A DNA stretch of 64,000 bases from Ostrinia nubilalis (GCF_963855985.1 NC_087109.1:9568001-9632000), one strand, 5' to 3'. Positions 51,080-63,689 are shown, counted from the first letter of the stretch. Program-made: numbers and translations. The notes: generated from the sequence alone by a model not told the origin.

Positions 51080-51200
51080 CGAATCCCGCAGTGCGAAGTG
51101 CTCTGCTAGTGGTTGTGTACGAATCGCTTCCCGCTTACATTAGAGCTTTACACGATTATAGCCTTTATTGTCAATAATCTTTATATTAGGACGTAAAAAA
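51080..51200 (+). other. Candidate 3' UTR last exon start
   Basis: A good acceptor (aaatgtttcattttcag) at 51079 would pair with the donor at 49671. I cannot set the end of this exon; several AATAAA-like signals follow downstream. Non-coding, inferred from splice signals only. Confidence 0.45.
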
Positions 51201-52463
51201 CGCGTTGGCGAACCGCCCCCTATCGGCTGAGAATTCCTTGACATAAAAAATCCAAACTCAGGTGAAAAAAAACGAATATTTAAAATTCTACTTTGTTTTA
51301 ATAACACGAAAGTATACAATCGGCCGGTAGAGGGCGTTTTGTGCAAGAACAGTTTTGCTTGATGTTAAGGCCTTGTCTTGAGAGAGATTACAAAATATAA
51401 TGTATTGTAACTGGTTATTTATTAACTGTAACTACAAAACGTATTACAGAAACTCGAAAACTCGATTCAATTTGGATGATGACTCGGTAATGACAGAAAT
51501 TTTATTTAGTGCCCTCACAGATAATAAAAAAATAATAGACACGTATTTTTTCTATTTTTTTACTAATTGAAATGCCGTTTGACGTCACTATTCTGTAAAA
51601 ATCGACACAAACGTGACGTCACACGAAATTTCAACTCGATGTAACAATAATATTATTCGATTATGAAAAAAAAGACGAAATACGTGTCCAATATTTTCTT
51701 ATTATCTGTCGAATGGACAAAAAAAATTGTCATCTTGAATCGAGTTTTGAACGTTTTGTACGAACTAGACGGATGAAAGAAATTTTAGAGAGTATTATAG
51801 TAAAATAAAATGGATTTAAGAACACAACCTATTCAAGAGAATAACCATTTATTTGATTGTTGATTAAGCTAGAAAGTAATAAGAATGAAATAATGTATAT
51901 TATTTCTTTTTCGACATCAGATGAAGTGAAGTATTGATTTTTAAGATCTCTCTCTATAACGAGCTATGTGCTAGGAAATGTAGGGTATGGTACTACTAAC
52001 AAAATGTATTATGTAAAATGGGAAATACACCAGAGTATTTGATTTTAATACCTTAATATACAGGACTCTGTTTAAAAATAATTGGCTTAAAATTTAAGCT
52101 CGTATATGAAACAGAACTCAAGACGTGATTCTAACTCAAGCAGTGATTAGCCCTGTGAAAAGAGGCAGGCTAAAAGAAACTTAATTATGTTTGAAATTGA
52201 GTCGAGTTTTGAACTTCTTTAAAACGCACCTAAGATTCGCAAATCGACATTTTGTTATACAAATCGGTGTGAAAGAGACAACACTCAATACTTTATGAAT
52301 CTATAATTATGAAGTTTTAAAGGTATTATAGTCAAATACTCTCGTTAAGTGCCCGCTTAAAATAAACGAAGTCGATTTATCAAATTGTTACGTAGAAAAA
52401 ATACGGTTTTGAAACTAACCCCTAGTACTAAGATACCGAGTTTTACTAGTTATTTTTCTTTTA
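51201..52463. other. 3' flank of the ORP gene, AT-rich
   Basis: No ORF of interest. May contain the rest of the ORP 3' UTR. Around 51480-51760 an inverted arrangement (gataataaaaaaataatagacacgta / cgtgtccaatattttcttattatc) suggests an inserted inverted-repeat element of about 200 bp. Confidence 0.4.
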
Positions 52464-52888
52464 AAGGTGCTCCCTCACTGTGAGCATTCGCGTGTAATGT
52501 AACCTTACAGATTCAAGCATTACATCATCAGGAGGAAAACCGACTATTACAGCGCACACCTTTTAATGATACAAAACGAGTATACATCAGTGAAGGAAGA
52601 AAACCGAGCATTACAATGCACCTTGTAATAATACAATGTGTAATATCTTGTTATAACTTAATACTATCAACAATGCGAATGCTCGTTTTGTAACGTAATG
52701 CTTCAAGTTGAATTCATAATGTTACATTACACGCAAATGCTCGTCAGGCAGTAAGCTAGTATTGTAATGCTAAAGTCGAATTTATAATATTACATTACGT
52801 ACGCGAATGCTCCCAGAGTGTTGTAATGCTCATAGTCGAACCTATGATGTTACATTACACGCGAATGCTCCCAGTGTGCGAGCACCTT
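52464..52888. mobile_element. MITE with 'gttacattacacgcgaatgctc' subterminal repeats
   Basis: Left end aaggtgctccctcactgtga, gcattcgcgtgtaatgtaac; right end inverse gttacattacacgcgaatgc, tcccagtgtgcgagcacctt. Two further gttacattac/gcgaatgctc blocks lie inside the right part. A faint relative (aaggtgcgctctaactgtta ... gcgagtgcacctt) is at 56480-56588. Confidence 0.7.
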
Positions 52889-54506
52889 AATAAAAACGTG
52901 TAAAGTGTTAGAGTAATGTGGCTGTGAGATATTTCCATTACGAAAAAGGATAGTTTCGATTTTTACGTGTTATTATTTTTTACTAATGTTTTGTTTTCAT
53001 CGCGATTCCTAACAATAATTACGTAGTTCTACGTAGCTCCATTTTTTAACTTTGAAATCAATTTCAGCAAAGCAGAGATTTTTAGAATCTGAACTTCCTT
53101 TGTTCTTTATAAGGCAGTGGGAATATACACTCGCGAGCAAAAGTATGGAATCACTTACATGAAGATGTTTCCACGCGATCTTGTGTACTAACGAATTTGT
53201 TAGTAACAAAAAAAGTAGCACCATTTTAAAGATTAAACTTTTAACTTGAAATTGATACCAAATTTATTTAAATCACATCAGTATTTAAAAAGATATCCCG
53301 GTTAATGTGAAGAAGTAAGGAAAAAGACATGTATCAACTCTTTGATACGTCTCGCGTTGCGGCCTATTTACTCCCATATAAAAGCACGTGTTTTCGGATT
53401 TTGCTTTCACACGTTGTTCTTTACACATCTCCGCTTCTTTTGACACTTTACCTGGGATTCTACACCTTCAGAAGTAGCACAAATCGTTGCACTATTGCAA
53501 GAAGAGCTCAGCCAGCGGGCTGTCGCACGTCAGCTCCACATAAGCCAGTCCTGGGTTTCAAAAGTTTTAAGACGCTTTCGGGAGACTGGTGGCTTTATCC
53601 CGAGACCAAGTTCTGAACAGCGCCGGTGCACATTGCAGAGGGATGACCGTTTTTTCACGTCAACCTCTCTATAAAATCGTCATTTGACTGGTATCGACGT
53701 CCAGCAAGAGCTCAGAAATGTTCGTAGGATAGCTGTTAGCAAGTGGACAGTTCGTCTAAGATATAAGCAATATAATTTGACTCCAAAAAGGCCTGCCACG
53801 GGCTCGAAGCTGACGGCAGGTCACCGATAAGCACGCTTTCAATTTGCTCGTACACATCTCGATGGGAAGTCGAGTAAGCCACCCCTTTATGCCACTGTTT
53901 CAGCGAACCAGCACTGCACAAATCTCTCCCCAGGCCGCCTATAGACCCGACCTCTTCGACTTCTGCACTGCAAACACAGTCTGCATTCATCGGAGAACAA
54001 AACTCGCCTCCATTACTCGCCTTCCCATCAAAATAAGTGCGAGCTAATTGAAAGCGCGCTAGTCGGTGACTTGCCGTCAGTTTCGAGCCTGTGGCAGACC
54101 TTTTTGAAGTCAAATTCTATTGCTCATATCTTAGACGAACTGTCCACTCGCTAACAGCTATCCTACGAACATTTCTGAGCTCTTGCTGGACGTCTATATC
54201 AGTCAAATAACGATTTCATAGAGAGTTTGACGTGAAAAAACGGTCATCCCTCTGCGATGTGCACCGGCGCTGTTCAGAACTTGGTCTCGGGATAAAGCCA
54301 CCAGTCTCCTGAAAGCGTCTTAAAACTTTAGAAACCCAAGACTGGCTTATGTGGAGCTGACGTGCGACAGCCCGCTGGCTGAGCCCTTCTTGCAATAGTG
54401 CAACGATTTGTGCTGCTTCTGAAGGTGTAGAATCCCAGGTAAAGTCTCAAAAGAAGCGGAGATGTGTAAGGATCAACGTGTGAAAGCAAAAATCCGAAAA
54501 CAAGTG

Positions 54507-55544
54507 AGGAGTGTCTATTCAAAAGGGGATATTTACATTTTTATTATTTATTAAACTGAGTATGCAGTCTTGTTCTTAGTGCTGAATACTCACTTTCGTC
54601 ACTTGAATCTTAATCAAAACGGGATATTCTCCCAAGTAAAGCAGCTTCAAATATGAGTGTTCATTTCAGAACAGGATATTTACACTTACAAAATTAAAAA
54701 AATAATAGTTATTTTTCATTTCATAACAAGAGAGGATATTTACAATACAAATATTTACACTATACCAATTAGCCGTCTCAAAATGGGATATTTACTTTTA
54801 CATAGTGTTTTATTTCCTTTAACTTTATGCTTTAGGATTTATTTTTAGACATTTTACTCTGTAGAACGGAACGCAAAATTAACGTAAAACGGAATCTATG
54901 TTGTGTGATTGTCTGACACCTGATATTGGACAAATCAGAGCCCCGATTACGGTAATTTTTAACGTCAACAATCCAGACACGCTTCTCGATTCTGCGATAC
55001 CATTGGTCGTTCAACAGCGTACGTCAGCTGTTTTGACCAATCGTATCGCAGAATCAGAAACGCGTCTGGATTGTAGACGTTATAAAAGTTACCGTAATCG
55101 GGGCTCAGGATTTGAATGTCTAATAATTAAAAAAATATAATTCTGTTTAGTAGCGTCTTTAATTTTGGTCGTTATTATTATTAAAAAAAAAGAATAATCT
55201 GTGTTTTATTATCATTTAAAATCTTGAGATGTACAATACAAAAGAGGATATTTACAAAATAGTAGGCTCAACTAAAGGGGATATTTACAGTAAGTACAGA
55301 ACAAAGGGGGATATTATAAAAGATCCGTGTCAAAAGAGGATATTATGATTTTTCTGAACTCTGTAACTTTAAATTAACAAGTCATATTTTTTGGCAAAAA
55401 GTGTAGTTAGAACACTGTAATGAAATAGTTTCATAACAGAAATAATGCTTTTCGGTAGATCTGTAAATATTTCCCATATAAGTTTTTCCCATTTTGTGAA
55501 AAATAAGATGGAATGTAGGTATCCCCTTTTGAAAAGACACTCCT
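54507..55544. mobile_element. Nested element with 'ggatatttac' subterminal repeats (1038 bp)
   Basis: Ends AGGAGTGTCTATTCAAAAGG and inverse (ccttttgaaaagacactcct), flanked by the direct repeat CAAGTG (54501-54506, 55545-55550). About ten copies of g(g/a)ggatatttac occur toward both ends. No transposase. In the uninterrupted left arm of the Tc1 element the target site is contiguous (gcacgtgttttcgg), proving later insertion. Confidence 0.85.
54940..55108. mobile_element. Palindrome inside the nested element (about 169 bp)
   Basis: Arms gccccgattacggtaatttt / aaagttaccgtaatcggggc and caatccagacacgcttctcg / aacgcgtctggattgtagac, then gattctgcgataccattggt / accaatcgtatcgcagaatc. Probably a third, MITE-type insertion or the element's own core. 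Confidence 0.7.
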
Positions 55545-55806
55545 CAAGTGCTTTTATAGGGGGTAAATAGGCCGCAACTCGCGACGTATCAAACAGTTGA
55601 TACATGTCTTTTTCCTTACTTCTTTACATCAGCCGGGATATCTTTTTAAATACTGATGTGATTTAAATGAATTTGGTATCAATTTAAAGTTAAAAGTTTA
55701 ATCTTTAAAATGGTGCCACTTTTTTTATTACTAACCAATTCGTTAGTTCACAAGATCGCGTGGAAACAACTTCATGTAAGTGATTCCATACTTTTGCTCG
55801 CAAGTG

Positions 55807-58170
55807 TAGTTCCCACCAAAAATAAATAAACAGACAAAAAAACATGAACACTCGATTAAAACGTGAAAAGAAACTGTCAAAAAAGGTTTTATAATACTTT
55901 CTATAAATCTCTGCTTTGCTAAAACCTGTACATCTACTTAAAAAAAAAAAAATTTTTTTTGTTGCTAAAAAAACGTTTGTGATAATTTGCAGTATTTTGA
56001 AGAAGTTACCATTTTTAAAAAGACGCTATAATACTGAAATTAATATGAAATTTAATAATATTCCGGGATGGTATTATTGTTTTTAACTAATTTCTCGATA
56101 ATTATAGTGGAAGACGTTTCTCGTCAATTATTTGATAAGATACGGGGAGGACTGTCGCCGTACCACGAATATGCACACATAGTAACTGACGTTAAAATAT
56201 AATTTATTTAAATTTGCACAGTTGCCTGTAGTCCTGCCTTATGTATCACAAAATTCTTGCAACTCATGAAGGCGAGTGAGCTTTACTTGTGTGTGTACGT
56301 GTACATTCACATAACGATAGTGTAATGTCTGTCAAAACTTTTGAAAAACAAACTGTAGCGAGCCACCACACATGTAAGAGTTAAAAACCCTCAAAAAACT
56401 CACTCGATATACTTATCCTATGAAGAAGCATTGAAGTTTTTCAATTATTATTATTTCAGACAACCACTATGATATTAAGGTGCGCTCTAACTGTTAGCAT
56501 TCACTTAAAATAATGTTTTATTAAAACTCAAAATTGAACCCTGCATTGTTACATTACATGGAAAATCCTTATGAAGCGAGTGCACCTTTTTTCATTTTGA
56601 CAGTAATATTCGTGGTACGGTCACAGCGAGTAATAAGCACGTGAATGTTGATATTGCACAATATTAATAACGAAATTGTTACTAAATTAACTTCGTGGCG
56701 TTATTAGACTACTAATTAGGTACTAGTGTACTCATCAAATAACAAAATTTAATAATTCCGAGTGGGAATAACTTATTATTTTTCTAATTTCGCCATAGCG
56801 TTGTAAAAAGACAAATTTTTGATTGAGATCAAAATTAAATTATTGATATATTTAACATTGCTATTTAACGCAATTTTAGGCAATGAATTTATTTTGTCTC
56901 TTTCTATCTTAAGTTGATTTGACTGTGGTGGAAAGAGGCAAAAAAAATAAAAAAAAAATAAAGCACTATTTCAGTTGTTATGAAGGTAGTAAAATATAGC
57001 TTGATATACATAACATAGCAAATTAAATCAATCAATTTATATTTATAAGAAGTATACACATCCATACTTAAATCTATTTTTTTTAGTTTAAGACAAGATG
57101 CAATGCTATGGCGAATATCAAATGAAATACTAAATAACATGTTTATTTCAATTGACAAAAAGACAAGGAAATGTTGACGAATGGATCTGATGATGTTTTA
57201 ATTTAAATGGTGCTGATTCGTGTTAAAGCAATGCGTTCTTTGCAAATCATATTGGCAAGTTACTTAATTATAAACCTTAATAATTACCTCAGAACCTATT
57301 CTTCCGCTAATGTTCGAGTGTAATCGGTACACGCTAAATTATCCATGAGTGCACACGCACACTACAATAATGACGCTCGGATTGCTCGGATCAAACTCCC
57401 CGCACCCCGCGCTTCCCTCGACCAAAAAGTGGTGGGGCGCGTCTTCGTGGATGAAACTATCTGTGTGTGTGCGAAGTTTTAAATGGTGTTAGCCTTAATA
57501 GAATGAATTTTCTGGTGCATAATAAGTAGAAGCATAAATAATAAAATAGTTTTAAACACACACTGTCACAAATTCCGTCATAAATATTTTTTTAAAACTT
57601 AAATGTGCTAAATATGATTTGCAAAGGAATGCGCTTGTTTTGTATAATAACCTCTATGACTCTCGCTTTTAGGTCGTGTTTCGGAGATGCTTACACTTAT
57701 GTAATATAACTCGTTCTCTACATAGGATATTCGATGTTGTTTCTAGTTCATGATAGGTACGTGTTAGGTGTTCTGTATATAAGGGAAAATTTTAATTGTT
57801 TTGGTCTGTTTTTTGTTTTTCGAGAACCGCAAAAAGTGTTTTTTATGTGTTATACCTTTTTTGATCGGTAATGTTTGATTAAATTGCTACATATTTTGTT
57901 AAATTAATTTTTATATTACCAAGGTTTTGATTATTATTTTCGTTGAATTATAAAATTATAATGTTTTAAAATCTGTGTCACTTGAAGAATAATTGACAAT
58001 AAATTAAAGATTTGTGTAAAAATATTGTTGTAAACTGTTGCACATTGAAATATTATACCGATTATTAAAATAGTATAAATTGCTGTACTTTCATTAATTA
58101 TTATATTGACGGCCGTAATGAAATTAAAATTATTGTTAACATATTTAGTGACGTAATTCGTGGATATTAT
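55807..58170. other. AT-rich intergenic stretch
   Basis: No gene recognised on either strand. Contains the weak MITE relative at 56480-56588. Only short chance ORFs. Confidence 0.5.
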
Positions 58171-58179
58171 TTATGTTTT

Positions 58180-58361
58180 ACTAGCTTTCCGCCCGCGGCT
58201 TCGCCCGCGTGGAATTTTGTCTGTCACAGAAAAACTTTATCGCGCGTGTCCCTGTTTCAAAAACCGGGATAAAAACTATCCTATGTTCTTTCCCGGGACT
58301 CAAACTATCTCTATGCCAAATTTCATCAAAATCGGTTGCGAGGTTTAAGCGGGAAAGCGTA

Positions 58362-58394
<33 letters not shown>

Positions 58395-58432
58395 GTTACT
58401 TTCGCATTTATAATATTAGTTGGGATTTTTGG
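58180..58432 (+). mobile_element. Interspersed retroposon-like repeat ending in (CAGA)n
   Basis: Typical insect repeat text: ctagctttccgcccgcggct, tcgcccgcgtgg, then cgggataaaaactatcctat, caaatttcatcaaaatcggt, gcgggaaagcgtaacagaca and a (CAGA)n microsatellite at about 58362-58392, ending gcatttataatattagt. Frequent in lepidopteran genomes. No coding. Confidence 0.75.
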
Positions 58433-59229
58433 CTTGTATCTTTATTCCAAGTATAAAAGACACAAAATTTGTTGTTATGTATTGTACTGTCGTTTATAAC
58501 TAAATACTTAATCCTTTGCTAGGCAGTGGTGCAGTTGCGAACCTCATTGCGTTGTCTTATGATCCAAAAACAATATAGAAATTGAACTACTTTTAAAAGC
58601 TTAACATTTTTAACTTCAGGCTTAGCTTAAATGATATGTTTTAATTTTAATGCTGCACTATTTCTAGTGTTAAATTGCAGCTAGCTTTTGACAACATTTA
58701 ACACAATATAACGACACCCGATTTCTTGAGAATCGACGGCTTTTGTCACCGTGACAGAATCTCTCTTTTTCTCTTTATAAAGGTGTAAAAGAAACAGATG
58801 TACTTACACTATCACGCACGGATAATACTGTTTCGGCAAAAAGTCACTTTTGTCTGTGATTTTGTCGCTGTGACAAAAGTCACGTGGCCCGCGATCACTT
58901 ACATTTTATTAATCTTGAACAGTTGTGATTCATCCAGCACTTGGATTATATCCAGTAAATGTAAAAAAAAATGTGCCTGTGGGTTTCATCTATTGAAAAA
59001 GAGTCACTTTTTAATTTGCTAATAGTAGACTGACACTACCAGTCAGTTGAGATACTTTTATGAACTGGAAGCTGTGACGTCGTCACAAGTCCGTGAATTC
59101 AATGACTACTTAATTCCCCAGTTACTGCACTGAGTTATTGAGTTAAACTTGAGCATGCTCATTTTCTACTTACGCCTATTTATATGGGCTTATGTTCATA
59201 TTTAAGTTTATGATGAGATCAAGCCAAAA
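58433..59229. other. Intergenic, MITE-like motif
   Basis: Around 58735-58875 the motifs ttttgtcaccgtgacagaat and ttttgtcgctgtgacaaaag are arranged as an inverted pair, similar to 42175-42240. Otherwise nothing recognised. Confidence 0.4.
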
Positions 59230-59340
59230 ATCCTCGAGTTAACTGCGCACCTGGTAGCCGTGACGTCACATCGACGCTCTGATACGAACGGGGCGAACGC
59301 GGGGAGGTGTGCGTATAAATGGGAGGGTTGTAAAAACCGA
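59230..59340. mobile_element. 'AACCCGGTCGAGTTAACTGC' MITE, decayed copy 3
   Basis: Shares ctcgagttaactgcgcacct, ggtagccgtgacgtcacatc, gacgctctgatacgaacggg with the copies at 22068 and 32461 and ends gggagggttgtaaaa. Confidence 0.5.
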
Positions 59341-61184
59341 ATTTTACAGCTAAATGAAAAATTAACTCCATGTTTATAGAAGCGTCTTTAAATTGTTAGG
59401 TAGTGTCAACTACGCCTTACGCAATTATGCAGCTGCCATATTGAAATTCTCCCGCTCTCTTAGCTCTATCTTAACCATTGTTACAACGTGCTTAAATAAT
59501 ATTATGTAAATAGTGAATAATTACAATTATTTGAGTAATCGTGGCTAGTGACAATCATTTACGGTTTTAGGGTTGCTAGAATAATATAGAAAATGTTTTG
59601 ACTAAATTATTGAGGTAACTAAAATGAAATTACATTTAAGTGTTACAGATCTTTTAATGCAATTTTGGACCTTAATTTAAAGATGGTGAGTACAAAACCC
59701 ATTGGGGTTATCCTTTATGTCTTGGTCGACGATTACTAAATTCGTCAATAGATTTTGAAGCTTAAAAGAAAGACATAAAGTTTAAAAGACCTTGTGTAGT
59801 TTTAAGTTGACCTGTTGGCGACCCCAAAATTAATTTTATATGTTATGATTATAACCTTTATATCGATTCATATTATTGTAAAATGTATTTTTTCAGTATT
59901 TTATTGTACTTAAACTGTATATTTTATCAAATAACTGCCATGTTATGGTCATACATTGCATCCATTTTCATTGAACAATACCTAGATCGTCTTGAATCTG
60001 GTAAATTAGAGAGGGAATTTAGTCTCCACTAGGCGTATGTCCTAGTGGAGACTAAATTTTACCTTACGATATTGACTATCGTAGATATTCACGTAAACTT
60101 TGAAGTATACAATTAAAAAGGATGCAATGCATGCGAATTATCACGAAGTTTACAAAAAATATAAAAATACATACGTATTGTGAATTTTTTCCATTACATT
60201 TAGATGTTATATTATTGTCCATCATCATTAGGGCTTTTTTATTGTAAATAATTTCAAATTTGTATGTGTAAGTGCCTTTTGTCCATCATTTTCGTTGTAA
60301 CAGAGCTACTTATAAAAGTTAATGTCACGAAATATACGCCAAATGCAAGTTTAATTTGTTTACATAAGAATATTGCTTTAAAATTCAACCCTTTTAAGCT
60401 TAAGTATCTAAAATGTCAAAACATTTAAATAATTAAACAAAATACATACACTTTTGTTTTTAATCTGGCTTTTTAATTGTAAAAATATGAAGTTATTTGA
60501 CTGGCTATTATAACACCCTTTTATAAATGCACACGAGTTTATAATAACAGTTTTAGCATGAAAGACGTAGCACATTTAGCAACCCGGAAAGGGATCGTAA
60601 CCGTATCAACTCGACAAGTATTCTTTTGTATGAATACTGCAACGCACACTTAAGTATCCGCTCCGTAACGTAAATGCCTCGCCTCGTGTTGATCCCTTTC
60701 CGAGTTGATAAGTCTGCTATGACCTTAAAGCTGGGTTGCACCATGTTACATTAACTAAAACAAACGTCAAAATTCAGTCAAACTCCATACAAAAACCGGT
60801 TATGGTTAGATAGTTACTGCTACAGGTATTCAAAGGAAAGGTGCTTGTATGATCCCATGAAGTGGCATGAGCTAGTAACCGTTATGGCGCAAGTACACTA
60901 TGCAGAAAATTGACCTAAACCACAGAATAAGTAATAGTACAGGTACAGAAGGATTACTCCGCAAGACGATTTAAATAAATGCGAGTCTTGCTACGACGCG
61001 ATACAGTGGAATTCAGCTCGCACAGCACAACGTACCTACAATTTTATTCACCTACAAGTTTTGTCTCTTTCTATCGCGTGCCTCTGAACTCTTCTTACGC
61101 TGTTAGGGTTGCTGTCTAGTGAAAAAATAATTAATCTACTTATTTGTAATGAGGTACGTATGTAGGTAAGTATGCATTCATTAT
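59341..61184. other. AT-rich intergenic stretch
   Basis: No gene recognised. A short perfect stem (atttagtctccactagg / cctagtggagactaaat) at 60018-60055 and an inverted pair (aacccggaaagggatc / gatccctttccgagtt) at about 60581-60708 are the only structures seen. Confidence 0.45.
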
Positions 61185-61250
61185 GGAAAACCTTGGGAGA
61201 GGCCTTTGTCCAGCAGTGGACGTCATTTGGCTGAAACGAACGAACGCATT
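61185..61250 (+). mobile_element. RTE-like LINE 3' terminus
   Basis: ggaaaaccttgggagaggcc, tttgtccagcagtggacgtc, atttggctgaaacgaacgaa: the last about 65 bases of the RTE family in sense orientation. A severely 5'-truncated insertion. Confidence 0.7.
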
Positions 61251-62120
61251 CTGAGCAGTAGTCATAGTAGGTTAGGTTCCTATACTATCCTAAGAATTAT
61301 TGATTACCTACATGGCCAACATACCTTTCAGCATCTTTGGGAAGCGAAAAAAAAAGATAAATCCGGTAGATTTCTTTTCGAATTTAAACACCCGAACGCC
61401 GCACAATATTTCTTTCTCTTTATGTCCATTTTTAAATAATACTTCGATCATAGAATTATAATCATACTACAACGCACGCCAGCGTCCTGACGGGCGCGCG
61501 CGTGACACTCGACTGATATAATACCCGCCGGCGGGGCGCTTCGCTGTAGGTAATTATCGGATGTACCGCGCGGAGTGAGCCAGGCCTGCCTAAACGAAGC
61601 GCTAGATCACACCGAACTAAGGGCGATACACGGATGGGGGATGAAAAAAGTAACCGAGATGGTGTTCACACTATTACGTCTCGGCCAATTTTCCGCATAG
61701 TGTACTTGCGCCATTAGAATCAACCCTTTTCCTTTGTGCGCGATATGAATAATTAGTATTATGTATTCAACTTTATACACTCGGGTGCAAATATAAATTG
61801 TTTGGCAATTTTCTCCCATTTAACCCTACAAAGTGATTCGCTGCGGCTTTTGTTATTTTTATTTCATAGCTCTTGATGAGGTATTAATAAATGAAAATCT
61901 ATTATACACGCGTTTTATTCCAAAGCAACGTAACCTAAAAATACCTTTCCCATTTCGTCTTGCATAAAATAATATACTTAACATACACAAAGAACACTTA
62001 TTTGTAAAGAAAGGAATCACAAGCTAAAGTTTCTAATATTAAATGGAACAACAATCATCATAAATCTTAGAAAAGTTACACAAAAACATTCCTTCACAGG
62101 TAAATGTACACGGAGAGCAT
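61251..62120. other. Intergenic before the LINE tail
   Basis: No gene recognised. The words ccgcaagac / cattatggcgcaagtaca near 60890 and cttgcgccattag / gcatagtgtact near 61690 form an inverted pair about 800 bp apart, possibly the two ends of a large MITE-type element (about 60890-61715). Confidence 0.35.
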
Positions 62121-63650
62121 ATTTTTTTTTTTTTTTTTTTTTTGCGCTCATCTGCAATCAGTCCCAAACTATAAGCAGATTTGTTCCATGCAGTTTTGAC
62201 ATGTTGAAGGAGCTCCCCAGCAGGATACTCCTCATTCACCATCTGTCACCAAGTATATCGTGGCGCTTCAGTCGTTTAGTGTAGCTGATGGTTGCCAACG
62301 CAGTAGCCAACTGATTTGGGTGATTTTCCAGTCGCGTTTTATATTTATTCCCTGTCAGCTTTAGCTCCTCCCTAACAGTTCTCATGCTCAGAGCTTCGTG
62401 GATTTCAGTGTTGGTAATGAACCATGGTGCATTTGAGATGGTTCTTAGGATGCCATTCTGCAGTCTCTGCACTATGTTTATGTTAGAGTCACTAGCACTT
62501 CCCCACAGCTGTGCGCCGTACATCCATATTGGTTTCAGGATCACTTTGTATATCAACAGTTTGTTGTCGATCGACAGTTTGGAGTTACGTGCCATTAGCC
62601 AGTAGATATTCCTAAACCGCATATTCAGCTCGTCTCTTTTTGTTTTGATGTGTTTTTTCCAGGTCAGCCTTTTGTCCAGATGCATACCGAGGTATCGAAC
62701 AGATTCACTCTGTGGCAATACATTGCCTCCCATTTTCACTGGAGCGCAGCTTCCCCTCCTTAATGTGAACGTGACATGCACGGATTTAGTTGTGCTGGCT
62801 TTTATTCTCCATTTCTGGATCCATTCGTCGACTTTGTCAAGGCTATTTTGCAAGACGGCGGATGCTGCAATTGGATCCTTGCTGCTTGCTAGGATTGCAG
62901 TGTCATCAGCAAATGTAGCCGTTGTTACATCTTGTGTTTCTGGGAGGTCAGCAGTGTAGATAGTATATAATACGGGGCCAAGCACAGATCCTTGTGGAAC
63001 TCCCGCCATTATATCTTTTATAACAGACAGTTCTCCGTCCTCTCTCACCTGGAAAATTCTGTTTGTGAGGTATGACTCCATCAATAGGTAAAAACTATGC
63101 GGTAGGTATGTTTTTATTTTGTAGAGGAGGCCTCTATGCCACACTTTATCAAAGGCTGCCTGGATATCCAAGAATACAGCGGAGCAGTATTCCTTTTTTT
63201 CGAAGGACTGTCTTATTCTATCACACACCCGATGCACCTGTTCTACCGTAGAGTGCTGCTGTCTAAAACCAAACTGGTGTTGAGGTATTGTTAGGTTTTC
63301 ATTGAGTATGGGTGATATTCTGCTCAGGAGGATCCTCTCAAACACTTTAGACAGCACAGGCAAGAGGCTTATGGGTCTGTACGACGAGGGGTCCTCCGGG
63401 GGCTTTCCCGGTTTGTGTATCATTGTTACTATTGATACCTTCCATAATCTGGGAAAATATTGTACTCGAAGCATACCGTTAAAGAGAACGACCAGGAAAA
63501 CCAATGCCTTCCTGGGGAGTTGCATGATAATTTCTTTTGTAATGAGATCGAATCCAGGGGCCTTTCTGTTTTGTAATCTGTATACGGTTCTCTTCAGTTC
63601 CCCAACTGTGACCGAGCTGAGAGCATATAACAAACAGGTATTCAAGTAGT
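62121..63650 (-). mobile_element. 5'-truncated Jockey-clade LINE with poly(A) tail
   Basis: On the - strand: reverse transcriptase ORF, about 90 bases of 3' UTR, then a 22-base A tract (T run at 62122-62143 on +). The element is cut at its 5' end at about 63,630, which is usual for target-primed insertion; the endonuclease and ORF1 are missing. The open reading frame and long A tail suggest a fairly young insertion. Confidence 0.85.
62236..63645 (-). CDS. LINE reverse transcriptase, Jockey clade (5'-truncated ORF2)
   Basis: 469 codons without a stop. Starts in the RT N-terminal region (NRKAPGFDLITKEI, residues 26-39). RT motifs in order: PGKPPEDPSSYRPISLLPVL (79-98), FGFRQQHST (125-133), catalytic VFLDIQAAFDKVWH (157-170), GVPQGSVLGPVLY (215-227), TFADDTAILA (244-253). 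The C-terminus runs RYLGMHLD, then a thumb/connection region and ends NHPNQLATALA, KRLKRHDILGDRW, with no RNase H, as in the Jockey clade. It lacks the endonuclease domain, so it cannot be a complete autonomous protein. The first Met is only the first ATG after the truncation, not a natural start. Confidence 0.9.
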   Translation of the reverse strand: MNTCLLYALSSVTVGELKRTVYRLQNRKAPGFDLITKEIIMQLPRKALVFLVVLFNGMLRVQYFPRLWKVSIVTMIHKPGKPPEDPSSYRPISLLPVLSKVFERILLSRISPILNENLTIPQHQFGFRQQHSTVEQVHRVCDRIRQSFEKKEYCSAVFLDIQAAFDKVWHRGLLYKIKTYLPHSFYLLMESYLTNRIFQVREDGELSVIKDIMAGVPQGSVLGPVLYTIYTADLPETQDVTTATFADDTAILASSKDPIAASAVLQNSLDKVDEWIQKWRIKASTTKSVHVTFTLRRGSCAPVKMGGNVLPQSESVRYLGMHLDKRLTWKKHIKTKRDELNMRFRNIYWLMARNSKLSIDNKLLIYKVILKPIWMYGAQLWGSASDSNINIVQRLQNGILRTISNAPWFITNTEIHEALSMRTVREELKLTGNKYKTRLENHPNQLATALATISYTKRLKRHDILGDRW

Positions 63651-63689
63651 ATCAGCCAATACATCCTTCGTCTCCTTCTTACACATTAC

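Larger units (their letters stand above)
53128..55806. mobile_element. Folded-back Tc1-like transposon (inverted duplicate), interrupted
   Basis: Ends CACTCGCGAGCAAAAGTATG (left) and inverse CATACTTTTGCTCGCAAGTG (right), flanked by TA. Each arm carries the 5' part of a Tc1-type transposase, frameshifted: + strand about 53470-53830 and - strand about 54450-54060 read AQIVALLQEELSQRAVARQL, HISQSWVSKVLRRFRETGGF, IPRPSSEQRR (helix-turn-helix region). The DDE catalytic half is missing in both. The arms meet around a spacer near 53880-54020. A second element (54507-55544) sits in the right arm. Confidence 0.85.

Noticed and set aside
61600..61720. Possible tRNA or SINE head
   Set aside because: No cloverleaf or A/B box pair that I could trace by eye.
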